Under the pieces are notes generated by a model. That model saw nothing but the letters and a program-made list of their open reading frames with translations. It was not told the DNA's origin and ran no database searches. From Mycolicibacterium sp. TUM20985 (lineage in GTDB: Bacteria > Actinomycetota > Actinomycetes > Mycobacteriales > Mycobacteriaceae), in contig NZ_AP027291.1 of assembly GCF_030295745.1 (NCBI RefSeq), forward strand, positions 4,960,001-5,024,000: a stretch of DNA of 64,000 nucleotides. Direction: 5' to 3'. This document shows positions 43,190-51,518 of this stretch, piece after piece. Every line of letters starts with the position of its first letter. Position 1 is the first letter of the stretch. Made by a program: the position numbers and the translations under genes.

Positions 43190-45537
43190 GCCTCCCGGAT
43201 CACGCCGTCGGTGTCGATCAGCCCCACAGCGTCGAGTTGTCGATCGGTGGAATGACCTGTGCATCGTGTGCGGCCCGAATCGAGAAGAAGCTGAACAAGA
43301 TTGATGGGGTCGAGGCCAGCGTCAACTATGCAACCGAGAAGGCCAAGGTGCTCTATCCCAACTCCGTCGATCCGGCGGTGTTGATCGCCGCGGTGGAAGC
43401 GACCGGGTACACCGCAACCGCGCCCCCGGTGCCGGATGACGCCGCCCAAGCCGCGGATTCCGGCCCGGCAGCGGGCGAGGCCGACTCCTTGCGGAGCCGA
43501 TTGCTGATCTCCCTCGTTCTGACGGTGCCCGTGATCGCGATGTCGATGATCCCCATGCTGCAGTTCACCAACTGGCAATGGCTTGCGTTGACCTTGGCGT
43601 CTCCCGTCGTGGTGTGGGGTGCGCTGCCTTTTCACCGCGCAGCCTGGGCCAATGCCCGCCATCGCGCCGCCACGATGGACACCCTGATCTCCTTGGGTGT
43701 CGGCGCGGCCTACCTGTGGTCATTGTGGGCGTTGTTCCTCGGGCATGCCGGCATGCCAGGGATGCGGATGACCTTCAGCCTGCTGCCCGACGCGGAATCC
43801 GGGATCGAGCACATCTACCTCGAAGTCGCCGCTGCGGTGACGGTGTTCATTCTGGCCGGCCGATACTTCGAAGCGCGCGCCAAGACACGATCCGGGGCCG
43901 CCCTGCGGGCCCTGCTCGACATGGGCGCCAAAGATGTCGCCGTCGTGCGCAACGGCGTCGAAATCCGCATTCCGACAGCGCAACTCAGCGTCGGAGACGT
44001 ATTCGTGGTGCGCCCGGGGGAAAAGATCGCCACCGACGGAGTCGTGACTGAGGGCGCGTCAGCGGTCGACGCGTCGATGCTCACCGGAGAATCGGTGCCC
44101 GTCGAGGTCCGCCCGGGAGATCGTGTCACCGGTGCGACCGTCAACGCCGGTGGGCGATTACTGGTCCGCGCCAACCGAATCGGTGCCGACACCCAGCTAG
44201 CGCAGATGGCTCGCCTGGTCGAAGAAGCCCAGAACGGCAAGGCATCGGTACAGCGTCTGGCCGACCGAGTATCGGCGGTCTTCGTGCCCATCGTCCTGGC
44301 GCTGTCGGTGGCAACACTGGCTGCCTGGCTGCTCACCGGCCATTCGGCGACAGTCGCGTTCACCGCCGCCGTCGCCGTGTTGATCATCGCCTGCCCCTGC
44401 GCGCTCGGGTTGGCCACCCCCACCGCACTCATGGTCGGCACCGGGCGCGGTGCCCAACTGGGCATCCTGATCAAGGGGCCGCAGGTGCTCGAGTCCACCC
44501 GGCGCGTCGACACCATCGTGCTCGACAAGACCGGCACGGTCACCACTGGCCGCATGAGTCTGGTCGGGGTGCACCCAGGCGCAGGCCAGAACGCCGATGA
44601 GGTCCTCGAGTTCGCGGGCGCCTTGGAGCACGCGTCTCAACACCCAATCGCGGAGGCCATCGCCGCGGCGGCCTTCGCCGGCGGGGCGTTGCCGGCGGTC
44701 GACGACTTCTCGAACCACAACGGCTACGGCGTCAGCGGCGTCGTCGCCGGCCATGCAGTCCTGGTTGGACGGCTCAGCTGGCTTACCGACGACTGGTCGC
44801 TGGAAGGACCCGCCGACCTCACCTCCGCCGCCGGGCATGCCGAGTCACAGGGCCACACCCCGGTCTGGGTGGCCTGGGACGGGTCGGTGCGCGGTGTCAT
44901 CGTCGTCGCCGACACGGTGAAGCGCACCTCAGCGGACGCCATCGGCCAGTTCCGCAAGCTTGGCCTGCGTCCGTTTCTACTGACGGGCGACAATCGCCGC
45001 GCTGCCCTCGCCGTAGCCGCCGAGGTCGGTATCGAACCCGACGACGTGATCGCCGAGGTTCTCCCTGCCGACAAGGTCACCACCATCAAGAGCCTGCAAG
45101 CGCAGGGGCGGACCGTCGCCATGGTCGGGGACGGCGTCAACGATGCCGCCGCACTGGTGCAAGCCGATCTGGGCCTGGCGATGGGCACCGGCTCCGACGT
45201 CGCGATCGAAGCATCCGATCTGACGCTGGTACGCGGTGACTTGCGCGCGGCCGCCGACGCCATTCGACTGGCTAGGTCGACGCTCAAAACCATCAAGGGA
45301 AACCTGTTCTGGGCCTTCGCCTACAACGTCGCGGCCCTTCCCTTGGCGGCACTGGGCCTACTCAATCCGCTGATCGCCGGTGCGGCAATGGCATTCAGCT
45401 CGGTCTTCGTGGTCAGCAACAGCTTGCGCCTACGCCGGTTCAACGGCAGTGCCCCCCATGAGCAGGCGGAAGACGTCCACACGGCGACAGCGCCGCCAGC
45501 GGGCGACGAGTACCGCAGAGCCCACGCCACACCATGA
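43186..45537 (+). CDS. copA: Cu(I)-exporting P1B-type ATPase (CopA/CtpV-like)
   Basis: 783-residue P1B-1 ATPase. N-terminal metal-binding domain with GMTCASCAARIEKKL; actuator TGES (MLTGESVPVE); membrane metal site CPC in IIACPCALGLATPTALM; phosphorylation DKTGTVTTGR; nucleotide domain HP motif (HASQHPIAEAI), TGDN and GDGVNDAA; final helices with YNVAALPLAALGL and MAFSSVFVVSNSLRL (in part), the MxxSS of copper pumps. It exports Cu(I) from the cytosol. The start overlaps the copZ stop. Confidence 0.95.
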   Translation: MSLPDHAVGVDQPHSVELSIGGMTCASCAARIEKKLNKIDGVEASVNYATEKAKVLYPNSVDPAVLIAAVEATGYTATAPPVPDDAAQAADSGPAAGEADSLRSRLLISLVLTVPVIAMSMIPMLQFTNWQWLALTLASPVVVWGALPFHRAAWANARHRAATMDTLISLGVGAAYLWSLWALFLGHAGMPGMRMTFSLLPDAESGIEHIYLEVAAAVTVFILAGRYFEARAKTRSGAALRALLDMGAKDVAVVRNGVEIRIPTAQLSVGDVFVVRPGEKIATDGVVTEGASAVDASMLTGESVPVEVRPGDRVTGATVNAGGRLLVRANRIGADTQLAQMARLVEEAQNGKASVQRLADRVSAVFVPIVLALSVATLAAWLLTGHSATVAFTAAVAVLIIACPCALGLATPTALMVGTGRGAQLGILIKGPQVLESTRRVDTIVLDKTGTVTTGRMSLVGVHPGAGQNADEVLEFAGALEHASQHPIAEAIAAAAFAGGALPAVDDFSNHNGYGVSGVVAGHAVLVGRLSWLTDDWSLEGPADLTSAAGHAESQGHTPVWVAWDGSVRGVIVVADTVKRTSADAIGQFRKLGLRPFLLTGDNRRAALAVAAEVGIEPDDVIAEVLPADKVTTIKSLQAQGRTVAMVGDGVNDAAALVQADLGLAMGTGSDVAIEASDLTLVRGDLRAAADAIRLARSTLKTIKGNLFWAFAYNVAALPLAALGLLNPLIAGAAMAFSSVFVVSNSLRLRRFNGSAPHEQAEDVHTATAPPAGDEYRRAHATP

Positions 45538-45862
45538 CCTCGGCCCGGTCGCCCAGTGTGGGGCCGCGCGCCGACTGTGGCCGCAACGAAGATGCGCCTT
45601 GTCAGTGACGACGCGTCGACGCTCCCACCGTTCATCGGCATCGCATCGGTCTCGCCGTTGCTAAGGAGTCGGCGTCGGTGAGGCCGGGTGACCGAGCGTC
45701 GCGCTGAATTTCGATGCCTGCCGGTGTCGCGGTCTGTTCGACCCGAGCAGCGCCGCCAGCGCGGCAACCGCGGCTCCCCAGAACCGACGTCGCTGCACCA
45801 CGTCATCGGGTCGGCTCCTCCGCATTCCACACTCGCGCAGTCGAGTAGCCAAACGACGATGG
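45538..45862. other. Intergenic region between copper operon and two-component system
   Basis: No supported gene. A minus-strand frame (45661-45852, 63 codons) contains RRRFWGAAVAALAALLGS, like a Tat signal, but it lacks a ribosome site and a mature domain. It could be a relic. The response-regulator promoter motif begins at 45863. Confidence 0.4.
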
Positions 45863-45884
45863 TTCTATGAAGATTCGCTCAAGA
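45863..45884. promoter_or_regulatory. Direct-repeat motif before the response regulator
   Basis: TGAAGA-TTCGC-TCAAGA (11-bp spaced half-sites) within a 22-base block that recurs with three mismatches at 48667-48688. Tandem half-sites at 11 bp are typical for OmpR/PhoB regulators. It lies 49-70 bases before the chosen ATG at 45933, so autoregulation is likely. Confidence 0.65.
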
Positions 45885-45932
45885 CCCCGGGGCACGGGCT
45901 CCCGAACGCCCCCGGGAAGGCACGATGAAGGT

Positions 45933-46691
45933 ATGGACAAGCCCGCGCCCACCCCTTCTGCGGGCTATCGAGCACTGGTGGTCGACGACGAGGTGCCGTT
46001 GGCCGAAGTCGTGGCGAGCTATCTCAGACGAGAGCACTTCGATGTGAGCCTCGCCCACAGCGGGGCGGACGCGTTGGCGCAGGCCCGCGAGATCGATCCG
46101 GACGTGGTCATCTTGGACCTAGCACTGCCGGGCATCGACGGCTTGGAGGTATGCCGCGAACTGCGCACTTTCTCCGATGCCTACGTGGTGATGCTGACCG
46201 CACGCGATACCGAACTGGACACCATCGTGGGCCTGTCGGTCGGTGCCGACGACTACGTCACCAAACCGTTCAGCCCCCGTGAATTGGTCGCTCGGATCCG
46301 GGCCATGCTGCGCCGGCCTCGCACCGTCGCAACGCCGATGAATGCCGCCGCGACGGCCGTCGTCGACGAGCCCGCGCCGCGGGCCTTCGGGTCGTTGTCC
46401 ATCGACGTGGCGGGCCGACAGGTCTTCATCGCCGACGAGCCAGTCTTGCTGACCCGCACCGAGTTCGACATCCTGGCCGCGTTGTCGTCGCGGCCGGCAG
46501 TGGTATTCAACCGCCGCCAGCTCCTCGAAGCAGTTTGGGGAGATTCCTGGGGCGGCAACGAACATCTCGTCGACGTACACATCGGACATCTGCGCCGCAA
46601 ATTGTCCGATGACCCCGCTAATCCCCGTTACGTAATCACCGTCCGCGGCGTCGGATACCGAATGGGAAGCGGCCAGGGAGGACAGCCATGA
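45933..46691 (+). CDS. OmpR-family response regulator
   Basis: 252 residues. Receiver domain with acidic pocket VVDDE, phospho-acceptor Asp in VVILDLALPGIDG, Thr in VMLTARD and Lys in YVTKPFSPREL. C-terminal winged helix (RTEFDILAALSSRPAVVFNR in pattern, VDVHIGHLRRKL, VRGVGYRMG). ATG 45933 is chosen; the in-frame ATG at 45867 sits inside the direct-repeat motif. The stop overlaps the kinase start. Position beside the copper operon and DUF305/DUF302 genes points to a metal-stress regulon. Confidence 0.9.
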   Translation: MDKPAPTPSAGYRALVVDDEVPLAEVVASYLRREHFDVSLAHSGADALAQAREIDPDVVILDLALPGIDGLEVCRELRTFSDAYVVMLTARDTELDTIVGLSVGADDYVTKPFSPRELVARIRAMLRRPRTVATPMNAAATAVVDEPAPRAFGSLSIDVAGRQVFIADEPVLLTRTEFDILAALSSRPAVVFNRRQLLEAVWGDSWGGNEHLVDVHIGHLRRKLSDDPANPRYVITVRGVGYRMGSGQGGQP

Positions 46692-47806
46692 GCATTCGAA
46701 CCAGGTTGCCGCGCAGTCGTGGAGTCGGGGCGCGGCTATTGCTGGCGCAAGCCCTGGTGCTCCTGGCCGGCGGCGTAACCACCTGGATCGTCGCCGTCAT
46801 CGTCGGTCCACCGCTGTTCCGGGAACACTTGCACCGAGCCGGGCTCCCCCACTCATCCAATGAACAGTTCCACGCCGAGCAGGCCTACCGGTACGCCACC
46901 GCCATCTCCATCGCGGTCGCCATCGGGGTGGCCGCATTGACTGCACTGTTCGTGACCTGGTACTTGAGCCGCCGCCTGCAGCGTTCGATCGCCGAAGTCG
47001 CTTCCGCCGCTACCGCGGTCGCCGACGGCCGCTATGACATCCGCGTGTCGCCCCTGCGCTTGGGTGAAGACTTCGCGAACCTGTCCCGCGCATTCAATCG
47101 GATGTCCGAGCGGCTCGAATCGGTCGAGACGACCCGGCGCCAAATCTTCGGTGACCTCGCCCATGAGATCAGGACACCGGTCTCGGTGCTCAAGGCCTAT
47201 ATCGAGGCCGTCGAGGACGGAGTGAAAACCCTCGACCCCGAGACGGTTGCGGTGCTCAACGATCAAGCCAGTCGGCTGGTGCGCTTCTCCGATGACTTCG
47301 CCGCGCTTTCTCAAGCCGAGGAAGGTCCTGGCGCGGACACACCACAGTGGACCGATCCCCGGGCCGCGATCGCTAACACCGTGTCTGCCGCAGCCGACCG
47401 ATACGCAGACAAGGACGTCGAGCTGACCTTCGATGCCGCGAGCCCAATGCCCGAAGTGTGGGCGGATCCTCTGCGCCTGGCACAGGTGATCGGAAACCTC
47501 CTCGACAACGCCCTCCGCCACACCTCCGCGCGCGGCCATGTCGAGGTCGCCGCGGCGGCGATGCCTCACCAAGTGATCATCTCGGTGAGCGACAGCGGTG
47601 AGGGCATTGCTGCAGAGCACCTCCCGCATGTGTTCGAACGCTTCTACCGCGCCGATGTCGCCCGCGACCGCAGCCACGGCGGTGCTGGTATTGGGTTGGC
47701 CATTGCCAAGGCCCTCACCGAAGCCCACGGCGGCCGCATCGCCGTAGCCAGCCGCGGACCGGGGCTGGGCAGCACCTTCAGCATCGAATTGCCCGCGCGC
47801 GCTTGA
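46688..47806 (+). CDS. Sensor histidine kinase
   Basis: 372 residues. Membrane helices at about 16-40 and 73-97 enclose a short 30-residue outside loop with several His (REHLHRAGLPHSSNEQFH), possibly metal-binding. HAMP about 95-150, DHp with the phospho-His in LAHEIRTPVSVLK, ATPase with NLLDNALRHT, VSDSGEGI and GGAGIGLAIAKAL. It pairs with the preceding response regulator through an ATGA overlap. Recognition of copper is inferred from the His-rich loop and the neighbourhood. Confidence 0.9.
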   Translation: MSIRTRLPRSRGVGARLLLAQALVLLAGGVTTWIVAVIVGPPLFREHLHRAGLPHSSNEQFHAEQAYRYATAISIAVAIGVAALTALFVTWYLSRRLQRSIAEVASAATAVADGRYDIRVSPLRLGEDFANLSRAFNRMSERLESVETTRRQIFGDLAHEIRTPVSVLKAYIEAVEDGVKTLDPETVAVLNDQASRLVRFSDDFAALSQAEEGPGADTPQWTDPRAAIANTVSAAADRYADKDVELTFDAASPMPEVWADPLRLAQVIGNLLDNALRHTSARGHVEVAAAAMPHQVIISVSDSGEGIAAEHLPHVFERFYRADVARDRSHGGAGIGLAIAKALTEAHGGRIAVASRGPGLGSTFSIELPARA

Positions 47807-47859
47807 TAGCGTTGTCATGCAACGTGACTCGCTCGACGCACACTGCTATGGCCTGACTT

Positions 47860-48552
47860 CTACAACGAGGCCAGTATCTTGTTCATGGTGTCGATCTCCT
47901 GCTGCTGGCTGGTGACGATCGAGCGCGCCATTGCGATGGTGTCGGGGTATTGGCCGTCCTTGATCTCGGTCTGCGCCATGGTGATTGCGCCCTGGTGATG
48001 CTTGACCATCTGGGTCAGGTACAGCTTGGCAGCGGCCACTACCTGGGCATTCTGCAACGCGGTCATGTCCTCCTCGGACATCATGCCGTCCATCCCCGGC
48101 ATACCACTCATACCCGGCATCATTGACTGGTTCGGCGTACCGGTTTCACTGGGCGAGTCACTTGCACCGGGCATCCCAGTGTGGCCGGGCATGTCCGTGC
48201 CGGGCATCATCGGCATCGTGGGCATGCCCCACTGCGTGAGCCAGGTCTGCATCTGTTCGATCTCGGGGGCCTGTGCGGCCTTGATCTGCTTAGCCAGGTC
48301 CAGCACCCGTGGGTCGATACCCTGCTTGCCCAACAACATGTCGCTCATCTCGATGGCCTGCTGATGATGAGGGATCATGTGCTGCGCGAACATCGCGTCG
48401 GCCTGATTGTGCGCCTCGGTGGCCGATGCCGACGACGTGGACACCGACGACGACGGAGCTCCCTGCGTGGTGCTGGTATTGCTACACGCGCCGACAGTCA
48501 CCAGTACCGCCGCTGCGGCCGCAGCGACGGCCATCGTCTTCCTCTTCATCAC
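47860..48552 (-). CDS. Met-rich DUF305 lipoprotein
   Basis: 230-residue secreted lipoprotein. Signal peptide with lipobox VTVGACSN (Cys about 23), then two DUF305 modules, MFAQHMIPHHQQAIEMSDMLL and LTQMVKHHQGAITMAQTEI. The linker between them (about 100-155) is rich in Met, Pro and His (MPTMPMMPGTDMPGHTGMPG in pattern). HMIPHHQQAI and KHHQGAI look like copper or silver ligands, and Met-rich linkers bind Cu(I). It fits periplasmic metal sequestration next to the copper operon. Confidence 0.88.
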   Translation of the reverse strand: MMKRKTMAVAAAAAAVLVTVGACSNTSTTQGAPSSSVSTSSASATEAHNQADAMFAQHMIPHHQQAIEMSDMLLGKQGIDPRVLDLAKQIKAAQAPEIEQMQTWLTQWGMPTMPMMPGTDMPGHTGMPGASDSPSETGTPNQSMMPGMSGMPGMDGMMSEEDMTALQNAQVVAAAKLYLTQMVKHHQGAITMAQTEIKDGQYPDTIAMARSIVTSQQQEIDTMNKILASL

Positions 48553-48666
48553 GACAAGTCCCTTCCTCGGTTACACGGTGGACGCGGCCGCGGCGTGCGT
48601 GATCGACGCACGCCCTTTGCGACCTGTCTACGAGCATTCGCGCCGTCGGTATGGCCCGACTAGTCG

Positions 48667-48688
48667 TTCTGTGAAGATTCGATAAAGA
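48667..48688. promoter_or_regulatory. Second copy of the response-regulator motif
   Basis: TGAAGA-TTCGA-TAAAGA with flanks TTCTG, 19 of 22 bases equal to the block at 45863-45884. It lies in the divergent gap between DUF305 (start at 48552) and DUF302 (start at 48770). Either or both genes may be controlled. Confidence 0.65.
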
Positions 48689-48769
48689 ACGACAACCGCC
48701 CTTGGCGTCGGGAGGCCCGCAGCGCAGCCTTGGCTGTGTAGGCCGCCCAGAACCACCGAGAGGACCGGC

Positions 48770-49183
48770 ATGACCATCGCACTGTCGACAGCCCTGCACA
48801 CTTCATTCGCCGATGCCGTCGCGCGCACGCGAGAAGCTCTGACAGAGCAGGGATTCGGCGTCCTCACCGAGATCGACATGAAGGCGACGCTCAAGGCGAA
48901 GCTGGGCGAAGACATGGAGGAGTACCTCATTCTGGGAGCCTGCAATCCGCCTTTGGCCCACCGAGCGGTGAACGCGGACCGCCAGATCGGCCTGTTGCTG
49001 CCGTGCAACGTCGTTGTCCGAGTCGATCGCGCAGACGAAAGCTCCGTCATCATCGAGGCGATGAACCCGCAGATTCTGGTCGAGGTGACCGGGGAACCGG
49101 CGCTACGTGACATCGCCGATGAAGTGACGCGAAAGATGCAGGCCGCCATCGATTCACTGGAGACCGCGACGACCTCCGCCTAG
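48770..49183 (+). CDS. DUF302 protein
   Basis: 137-residue cytosolic DUF302 protein: FADAVARTREALTEQGFGVLTEIDMKATLK in pattern, then EEYLILGACNPPLAHRAV and LLLPCNVVVR. Two Cys (ACNPP, LPCNV) sit at conserved positions. GAGAGGA precedes the ATG. Such genes are common in metal- and sulfur-stress islands; function unknown. It is divergent from the DUF305 lipoprotein with a shared motif between. Confidence 0.85.
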   Translation: MTIALSTALHTSFADAVARTREALTEQGFGVLTEIDMKATLKAKLGEDMEEYLILGACNPPLAHRAVNADRQIGLLLPCNVVVRVDRADESSVIIEAMNPQILVEVTGEPALRDIADEVTRKMQAAIDSLETATTSA

Positions 49184-49193
49184 CCGGCAGCCC

Positions 49194-49448
49194 TCACGAC
49201 CTGGTGCCCGTATCCGCAGATGCCGCCACGGGAAGCTTCAAGCGCTTCAGCATCAACGCATTGACCGCCACGATGAAGCTGGAGCCCGACATGGACAGGG
49301 CAGCGATCTCCGGTCGTAGCACCAAGCCGAGCGACGGTACGAAAACCCCTGCCGCGATGGGCAATGCGATGACGTTGTAACCGACCGCCCAACCAAGATT
49401 CTGTCGCATCTTGCGCAACGGCATCGCGATGACGATGATCCGACACAC
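49194..49448 (-). pseudogene. C-terminal remnant of a copper P-type ATPase
   Basis: The frame reads MRQNLGWAVGYNVIALPIAA and ALSMSGSSFIVAVNALMLKRL, the last two membrane helices of a P1B copper ATPase (YN and MSxSS metal-site residues). Everything before, including the DKTGT and TGES motifs, is missing. The apparent start at 49448 is accidental. It is a second, different copper pump, now a fragment at the island edge. Confidence 0.8.
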
Positions 49449-49716
49449 CGTCGCCGAGGGAGCTTCATGGGAGGCCGTGACAGGGAGACGGTGTGTATGG
49501 CGATCTCCCCATATGCCACAGAAGTCGCTGATCTGCGGCGGTAAATCCAGCCCGTGCCGTCACATCCCCGTGTGTAACGCATGAGTTTGACGGTTCCGTG
49601 ACAATGCGACGCCTCGTTGACCGCTGCCCCGTCCCCACTGCGATGAGTTCCCGAAGCCAACAGTCGACGACTCTGCGACACCTGAGGTCTACACAGCACA
49701 TCGAACGAGCCCGGTG
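49449..49716. other. Intergenic region, no gene seen
   Basis: No convincing gene or RNA. Short frames on both strands lack ribosome sites. It marks the border between the metal island and the biosynthetic cluster. Confidence 0.5.
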
Positions 49717-49811
49717 CTTACCTCAAGGGTAGGAAAACCTTTCCCATCGACAGCGGAATCTGGTACCGCCGGCGATTACGCAGGCACGGCTTGATCACGA
49801 TCATTTGGGTC
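49717..49811 (+). promoter_or_regulatory. Shared promoter-leader, copy A (operon 1 of biosynthetic cluster)
   Basis: Ninety-five bases that match copy B (60692-60787) in spacing and sequence: CTTACC at -95, GGGTAG-GAAAAC-CTTTCC at -85, GGAAT, GGCGATTACG at exactly -41, ATCACGA at -18, then TTTGGGTC just before the ATG. The conserved GGCGATTACG at equal distance suggests a core promoter or leader element; the -85 block suggests an activator site. Confidence 0.75.
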
Positions 49812-51185
49812 ATGACCACGTACGCAGACCACACGGTCCTGACCCCGGAACATCGGGCGAACGGCGCCAGCGTGCCACGGTTCCGCGACGTGGCAGGTAT
49901 CCGCCTCGCCGACAACCTCGACTCTCTCTCCCGCGACGAAATCGACGTCGCACAACAGCACAACCTGCGGGCCACCCTGACAGCCGCGCGCCAGTCCACC
50001 AAGGTGTGGCAGCGCTTCCCCGGGCTAGGGGCCGTTGACACGGTCGATGACCTTGCCGCGCTGCCGCTTCTCTCGGCGGCGGAGCTGGCCGCGGGTTGCC
50101 CACCGCATTCGGCTGAACTCCTCTTCGACCAGAGCCCTGGGCTCGTGCTGCGATCGAGCGGAACCGCCACTCGGCCGAAAGTCCTCTATCACTCATGGGA
50201 TTTCACCGACCGGGTTGGACATCTAGGCGTGCGCGGGGTCCGCGCGGCCTTGGCGACGCTGCCGAACCGGGTGGCCAATTGCCTGTTCCCCGGGGACCTA
50301 AACGGAGCGTTCCTGTTCGTCCAGGACATCACCCGCTCCCTGCCTGCGCTGTCCTTCTCCATGGGCGAGTACACCGCGACCGCCGATGCCGCAGCAGTCA
50401 TCCAAGCGCACGGGATCGACACGTTGGTGGCGTCCCCGGCATACGGGGCCGAGCTGGTGGCCGGAGCCCCAGACTTGCCCCTGCGGAACTTCCTGTTCAT
50501 CGGCGAATCGCTGGGAGCCGAACGCGAGCGCGTGGTGCGCTCGGTCGCACCGGATCTCACCGTGCGGTCGCTGGCCTATTCGACGTCCGAGACCGGTCCT
50601 CTGGGCTACCAGTGCCGCCACCAGACGGGCGCGGTGCACCACCTCCACGAAGACGCCAACGTCCTTGAGGTCGTCGACGAGGCCGGCAGGCCGGTGCCTC
50701 CCGGAACACCCGGCGAGCTCGTCGTCACCCCCCTGACGACGTCGGGGATGGCGCTCGTTCGCTACCGGCTCGGCGACCGCGGCCAAATGCTGACCGGCGC
50801 CTGCGGCTGTGGCAGCGCCGCCCGATCGATCCTGCTTCTCGGTCGCATGCCGAACTCGATGACGGTCGACACCATCACGTTCTCCAGCGACCACCTCTTG
50901 GCTGCGCTGGCGACCTTGGGCGTGTCCCGCCCTACTGACTGCCAGTTCCAAGTCCTGTGGGAAGCCCACCGCTATCGGGTGCGCCTCCTCCTGTCTGCGG
51001 CCACCCCGGACGGGATCACGACTGACACGGTCCGCGCGGCCCTGCGCCATGCCCATGAAATCCGCGAGGTAATCGTGAGCCCGCGGTGCCTGGACTTCGA
51101 GGTGCACCGGGCGGGCATCGATCAGTTCGCGCGTACCCGGCGGGGCAAGGTGCCGGTCCTTTACCAGCACGGAATCAGCGGTTAA
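49812..51185 (+). CDS. PaaK-like adenylate-forming enzyme
   Basis: 457-residue member of the phenylacetate-CoA ligase (PaaK) branch of the ANL superfamily. P-loop-like LVLRSSGTATRPKVLYHS, then FLFIGESLGAERE, AYSTSETGPLGYQC and VRYRLGDRGQM. A GACGCGSA Cys-containing loop replaces the usual metal knuckle. The C-terminal domain ends RTRRGKVPVLYQ with the catalytic Lys. The ATG at 49812 is set by the conserved leader; the ORF extension to 49791 is inside it. First gene of the operon. It should activate a carboxylic acid; an aryl acid is likely from its family. Confidence 0.8.
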   Translation: MTTYADHTVLTPEHRANGASVPRFRDVAGIRLADNLDSLSRDEIDVAQQHNLRATLTAARQSTKVWQRFPGLGAVDTVDDLAALPLLSAAELAAGCPPHSAELLFDQSPGLVLRSSGTATRPKVLYHSWDFTDRVGHLGVRGVRAALATLPNRVANCLFPGDLNGAFLFVQDITRSLPALSFSMGEYTATADAAAVIQAHGIDTLVASPAYGAELVAGAPDLPLRNFLFIGESLGAERERVVRSVAPDLTVRSLAYSTSETGPLGYQCRHQTGAVHHLHEDANVLEVVDEAGRPVPPGTPGELVVTPLTTSGMALVRYRLGDRGQMLTGACGCGSAARSILLLGRMPNSMTVDTITFSSDHLLAALATLGVSRPTDCQFQVLWEAHRYRVRLLLSAATPDGITTDTVRAALRHAHEIREVIVSPRCLDFEVHRAGIDQFARTRRGKVPVLYQHGISG

Positions 51186-51212
51186 CGGAAGCCTTCGGAA
51201 GGAGATCGAGTC

Positions 51213-51518
51213 ATGAGACACCAAGACACTCTTGCAATGTTGCGCGCCGAGCTGGATCGGATCGACGTGGAATTCCTTGCAGCACTGGGTGCGCGCGTCG
51301 CCGTGTGCCGCAGCATCGCCCACTACAAGCGCGAGCACGGGGTGCCGATGATGCAGCCGCATCGAATCGGTGTGGTGCAGCAGCGGGCGGCCCGGTTCGC
51401 CGAGGCCGTCGACCTGGATCTGACGTTCATGAAGCGGCTGTACGACCTGATCATCGCGGAGACCTGCCGCATCGAGGATCTGATCATCGACGCCGACTTC
51501 GGCGGGAGCGCAGCCTGA
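51213..51518 (+). CDS. Chorismate mutase-like (4-amino-4-deoxychorismate mutase candidate)
   Basis: 101-residue all-helical AroQ-type mutase: LRAELDRIDVEFLAALGARVAVCRSIAHYK (in pattern, residues about 9-38), RRIGVVQQRAARFAEA and FMKRLYDLIIAETCRIED. CMs with this length occur as PapB/CmlD, which turn aminodeoxychorismate into aminodeoxyprephenate. The adjacent ADC synthase and dehydrogenase make that role more likely than ordinary phenylalanine synthesis. GGAAGGAGAT precedes the ATG; the stop overlaps the next ATG (TGATG). Confidence 0.82.
   Translation: MRHQDTLAMLRAELDRIDVEFLAALGARVAVCRSIAHYKREHGVPMMQPHRIGVVQQRAARFAEAVDLDLTFMKRLYDLIIAETCRIEDLIIDADFGGSAA

Noticed and set aside
45661..45852. 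Minus-strand frame with a Tat-like RRRFWGAAVAALAALLGS
   Set aside because: No ribosome site, no mature domain, and the rest is low-complexity; mentioned only in the intergenic entry.
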